DNA from: Serilophus lunatus
Taxonomy: Eukaryota; Chordata; Aves; Passeriformes; Eurylaimidae
Length of the DNA: 64,000 nt
Direction: 5' to 3'
NCBI GenBank assembly: GCA_013399895.1
Contig: VXBA01002681.1
Coordinates: forward strand, 1 to 64,000
Part shown: piece after piece, positions 60,670 through 64,000 of the stretch
How positions within the stretch are numbered: the stretch's first letter is position 1
Layout of the letters: every line of letters begins with the position of its first letter
Made by a program: the position numbers and the translations under genes
Notes under the pieces: generated by a model
What the model was told of the DNA's origin: nothing
Database searches by the model: none
Seen by the model: only the letters and a program-made list of their open reading frames with translations

Positions 60670-63600
60670 GCAGACTCACCCTTGATATAATGAAAAGATT
60701 TTACAGGAAAGCTGCGGGTATGAAGTGACTGAGGATCATGGTCTGAATGATCATATACTGACTATGCCATAGAAAAAAGAATATATGATGTCAGATGAGA
60801 TACTTCAATTAGAGTGAGAGTATTAGTAATTTGACAGTCCAAGGCACTGATGAAACCTTGTCTGCAATATTGTGCAAAATACTGATCAAAAAAGGTGAAC
60901 TAAAACTGGAAGTGATGCAGAGAGCATTTCTGGGTCATCAGGGAAATGGAAAAACTAGCTAAAGACATGAGACTAATGAACTTGAGTGTTTCAGAAACTA
61001 AGACTTCGAGGAGGTCTAAATGTTGAATACAAATGCATCAGGAGAAAAGCATCAGGAAAGAAGATGACCTTTTTAAGCTAAAGACCAGTGCTAGTGCTGT
61101 AACAAATGCTCACATGAATCCTTTGTGAGGAAGACGTTTTCAACCATCAGAAAGGAATCCTGGGGAAAAAAATTCCTAGAGATAATAGTAGTAAAAAAAA
61201 AGCCCCTGCATTTTTCAGCAGGTGTTTATTAATTTTGTACCGAGGAGTTACATGTGCAGTCCCCCTTCATTTGAAGTGAGAGAGAGAGTGCAAGGAGAGC
61301 AAAGCAATACAGGACACTGGAATCTAACCACAAATTTTTTGTCAGTGCTCTGTCCAGAAATGAAACAGAATTATTATTATTTAAGAAAAAAAAAATTGCA
61401 GCAGCAAAAAGAGTTGCATTGACCTCACTTGTCTCTCAGAGTTCGGTAAAAAGTCTTACCAGGCTCTTGCCACTTTAAGGGTCCAAAGAGTTAAAGTAAT
61501 TCATCCTCTGTGCCCATTTCTAGTTACGTGCCCATTTTTAGTTACTTTGATTGACTGATTAAAAAAGGCAAATGCTATTTCATTTTAGAAATCACATGCT
61601 ATCTTCTTGTCTTGAATGCATTCAATCACTGAAAATCATTAATTATCTTGAAAAACTTAGCTAGGAGGTCTTATTAGGACCTTTAAGGAAAACTCTTCCT
61701 AAAGGACTACTTTGTTCTCATTCAGAATGACAGTGGGGAGAAAGGGCTGAGGCACTTATCACACTTCCATTTATGTCTTGGAAAATGCACACTTTCTAAG
61801 AAGTGTAATTGTTCAGCTATAGATGCTAAAGGTGGTCCAGTATATGGCAGAAGAGAAAATGAAGTCATTGCTGAAAGGAATGTAAAATTCCAAGAATGTA
61901 GGAGAGATTAAATTATCTATGAAAAATTTCTTCTGTAGAACATATGGATGTGGTTGCTTGCTTCATTTTAGGAGAGGAAAGAGAGCTTGACAGCACATTA
62001 CATATCTAAAGAGGAGAAAAAAACCCAACAAAATTAACAGCAGTGTTTCCTAGTTGCCAAAAACTAATAAAAAACCCCAGACAGTATACTTTTGCAGGCT
62101 TCAGCCACTCCTTTCTGATAATTACAGACACATTTCAAACTTTTCATCCTTTTTTAATTTGTTTTTCAAAATATACTGTCTTCACAATTCATTTCCATGA
62201 ATCTGATTATTTCCATTTAGTGCTTCACATAATGAATTGCATCTTTGTTTCAAGAGCTCCTCATTTCCTGATCCCCTTTGGGATCAAAAGCATGAAATTT
62301 GATACATTAGCTGTTCTATTCCATTACATCAATTAGGAATGAAGACCATGTTTTGACAAATTGCTTGAACTTTACTAAGCTTTTGTTGAAATCACTGCCT
62401 TTAAAATATATACAATTACAGAGCTACTTAGACAAAAATATAAACATACAGGAAAAACAGAGCAAGCTAGAAACCAAACAGTCACGAATGGAACACACAT
62501 AACTACTCTAAAATTATTCTCTCAAATTGTCTCTGTCTCATAGGCAAAAATGCCAAAAGAAAATATCAAAATGCCCCACTTTTCAACTTGAAAGAGCAGA
62601 TATAATTCCCTGTGTTTAGGTGGTAGGGTCTGTTACTGCTTTGACTAGAAGCGGTGTCGAATCCAGAGCAGAAATCGACAAACACCACATGGGGAGTAAG
62701 TTTTAGATCGAGTTTGTTCTGGGAGATGTTTTGTCAGAATTCGGTGGCTCTGTGAATGGAAAACAGGACAGCTCTGCTTCCTTCAAAAGTTTGACTCTTC
62801 ATCCTTTCAGTTTCAAAACATTACAGCACCTCAGTTAAAAAGAGGGATTTGCAAAAGGCCAAGGACACCACTCTGAGAGACAAAAGAATCCTCACTTTCC
62901 CTTTCTTTGCTCCTGCCTTTGTTAGGGCAAAGGTGCCTTGGTGCTTGCTCAGATGTGATGTTATGGCACTGAAGTGGAGCCGGATGTCCACAGGACAAAT
63001 CCAGGTCCACTCCCATGGCACACAACACTGCTGTGCAGGACTTCAAAAGTGAACGGGATGGAGGGGGGTGAAGAGGAGCAGGGTGGGGAAAAGGCAGCTC
63101 ACCTTCTCTCCTCTCCTCTTGGACAGCAGATCCATTCTTTGGATCCAGTAGTTTCAAAGCAATGTCAGAAGAAGGAAAGATGTGTGAAATTCCCACCCTC
63201 TACTTGCTCCAGCAACACAATCCAGACCTTGGAGTCTGGATTTCATGGTAATTCTATGATCCAGTGAAGTCTGTCTAAAAGGTGCTCCAGCACACAGCAG
63301 TCCAGCTCTCTACACATGTGTTTGAATATAGTTGAAATTAATGACCTTTGGTGGGTAGAAATAGCTTATGGATGATCTTTAATTCAAAGACAGGAATACA
63401 GGCTTCTCTGGGTCTGAATTTCAGAACATTCTTTATTTGGGATTGTGAGATAACATATCCATGATCATATATGTACCATCAGTTTTCCCTACTGAGAAAG
63501 AGTTTCTGTGCATTTGACATTATTTCTAAAGAGACAGAACAATAGTTCCCTTTAGCCAAGGGATTTCTGAAAGCCTACAAAGATTACTCATGCTCCCAAC

Positions 63601-64000
63601 AGACTCAGGGCAGGGAAATTTGTCCAAAAGTTCTCTCTGAAGTGTTTTGTTCTACAGCTTCTGGAGAGGCATGTTCTCCTTCTAAATATCTCAGAGAGGC
63701 AAGGCATAGGAGCCAAAGCAGACACAATGAAATTTAATAAAACCACACTGAGTGCAAACACAGGCCAATCCACTCAGCAGGCTTAGACAAGTGTTGGCAG
63801 ACCAGCTGAACTCTTGAGTGCTTGACAGCATAGAATCCCTAAAATTGTATCCCCTACCTCTGACTTCATACAACTTTTTTGTGTCTTTATGTCTTTGCAT
63901 CTACTGTCCTTTTGTTTCCATTCTTTCCTTTGATGTTTTTGTCTTCCTAGATAGAAATGAGAAGCATATTTATGCAAATCTTTTAATAGACAAATATATT
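60670..64000. other. Non-coding stretch, no gene recognised
   Basis: AT-rich, with a slightly GC-richer part at 62880-63250 where frames on both strands overlap (121 codons minus at 62831-63196, 97 codons plus at 62974-63267). None resembles a family that I know. No repeat family seen. Confidence 0.5.

Noticed and set aside
62831..63267. 121-codon minus and 97-codon plus frames
   Set aside because: They overlap on opposite strands in a locally GC-richer patch and resemble no known family.
1..64000. CRISPR arrays, operons, tRNA or rRNA genes
   Set aside because: No regularly spaced repeats, no tRNA-like box pairs and no rRNA words were seen; the DNA is vertebrate in character.

Overview
This window looks like nuclear DNA from a bird. 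It is AT-rich and contains no convincing cellular protein-coding gene. CR1-type LINE fragments occur throughout, and those that keep their 3' end finish in the typical TTCTGTGA/TTCTATGA octamers. There are also several long terminal repeats (LTRs) of two endogenous-retrovirus families that I associate with birds, songbirds in particular. Bird is a firm inference; passerine is a weaker one, resting on remembered LTR sequence. There are no Alu or L1 sequences, operons, CRISPR arrays or recognisable tRNA/rRNA genes.

Layout. At 62-835 lies a heavily deleted class II (ERVK-like) element on the minus strand: most of one LTR, a decayed primer-binding-site region, and the U5 end of a second LTR. From 836 to 23562 the DNA is largely unique. 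It holds a compound TCTATGTA/TCTA microsatellite (8521-8616), two CR1 3' ends (14099-14290 and 19687-19809) and a possible CR1 scrap near 2580. A class III (ERVL-like) LTR on the minus strand occupies 23563-24489 and contains a 10-N assembly gap. A CR1 fragment follows at 26031-26345. A long, mostly featureless stretch runs to 47334; it carries a 22-bp perfect palindrome (37958-37979), a G-quadruplex-like run (37670-37694), a purine-rich strand (42091-42415) and a small hairpin with a direct repeat (43014-43055).

An intact solo LTR of the same ERVL-like family lies on the plus strand at 47340-48474, flanked by a perfect 5-bp target-site duplication (GAATC). Then come a CR1 3' portion (50745-51140), a decayed CR1 ORF2 endonuclease fragment on the minus strand (about 54285-54930), a full-length ERVK-like solo LTR on the minus strand (58671-59270) and two CR1 3' ends abutting head to tail (60356-60590 and 60591-60669).

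The least explained structure is a pair of diverged direct copies, 55398-55760 and 57016-57341, about 1617 bp apart and collinear over more than 300 bp. In one frame they share the peptide NITELID, and their differences are scarcest at second codon positions. This suggests, without proving, a duplicated coding exon or an ancient coding repeat. The open reading frames elsewhere are short, overlap on both strands or lie inside repeats, and I do not annotate them as genes.
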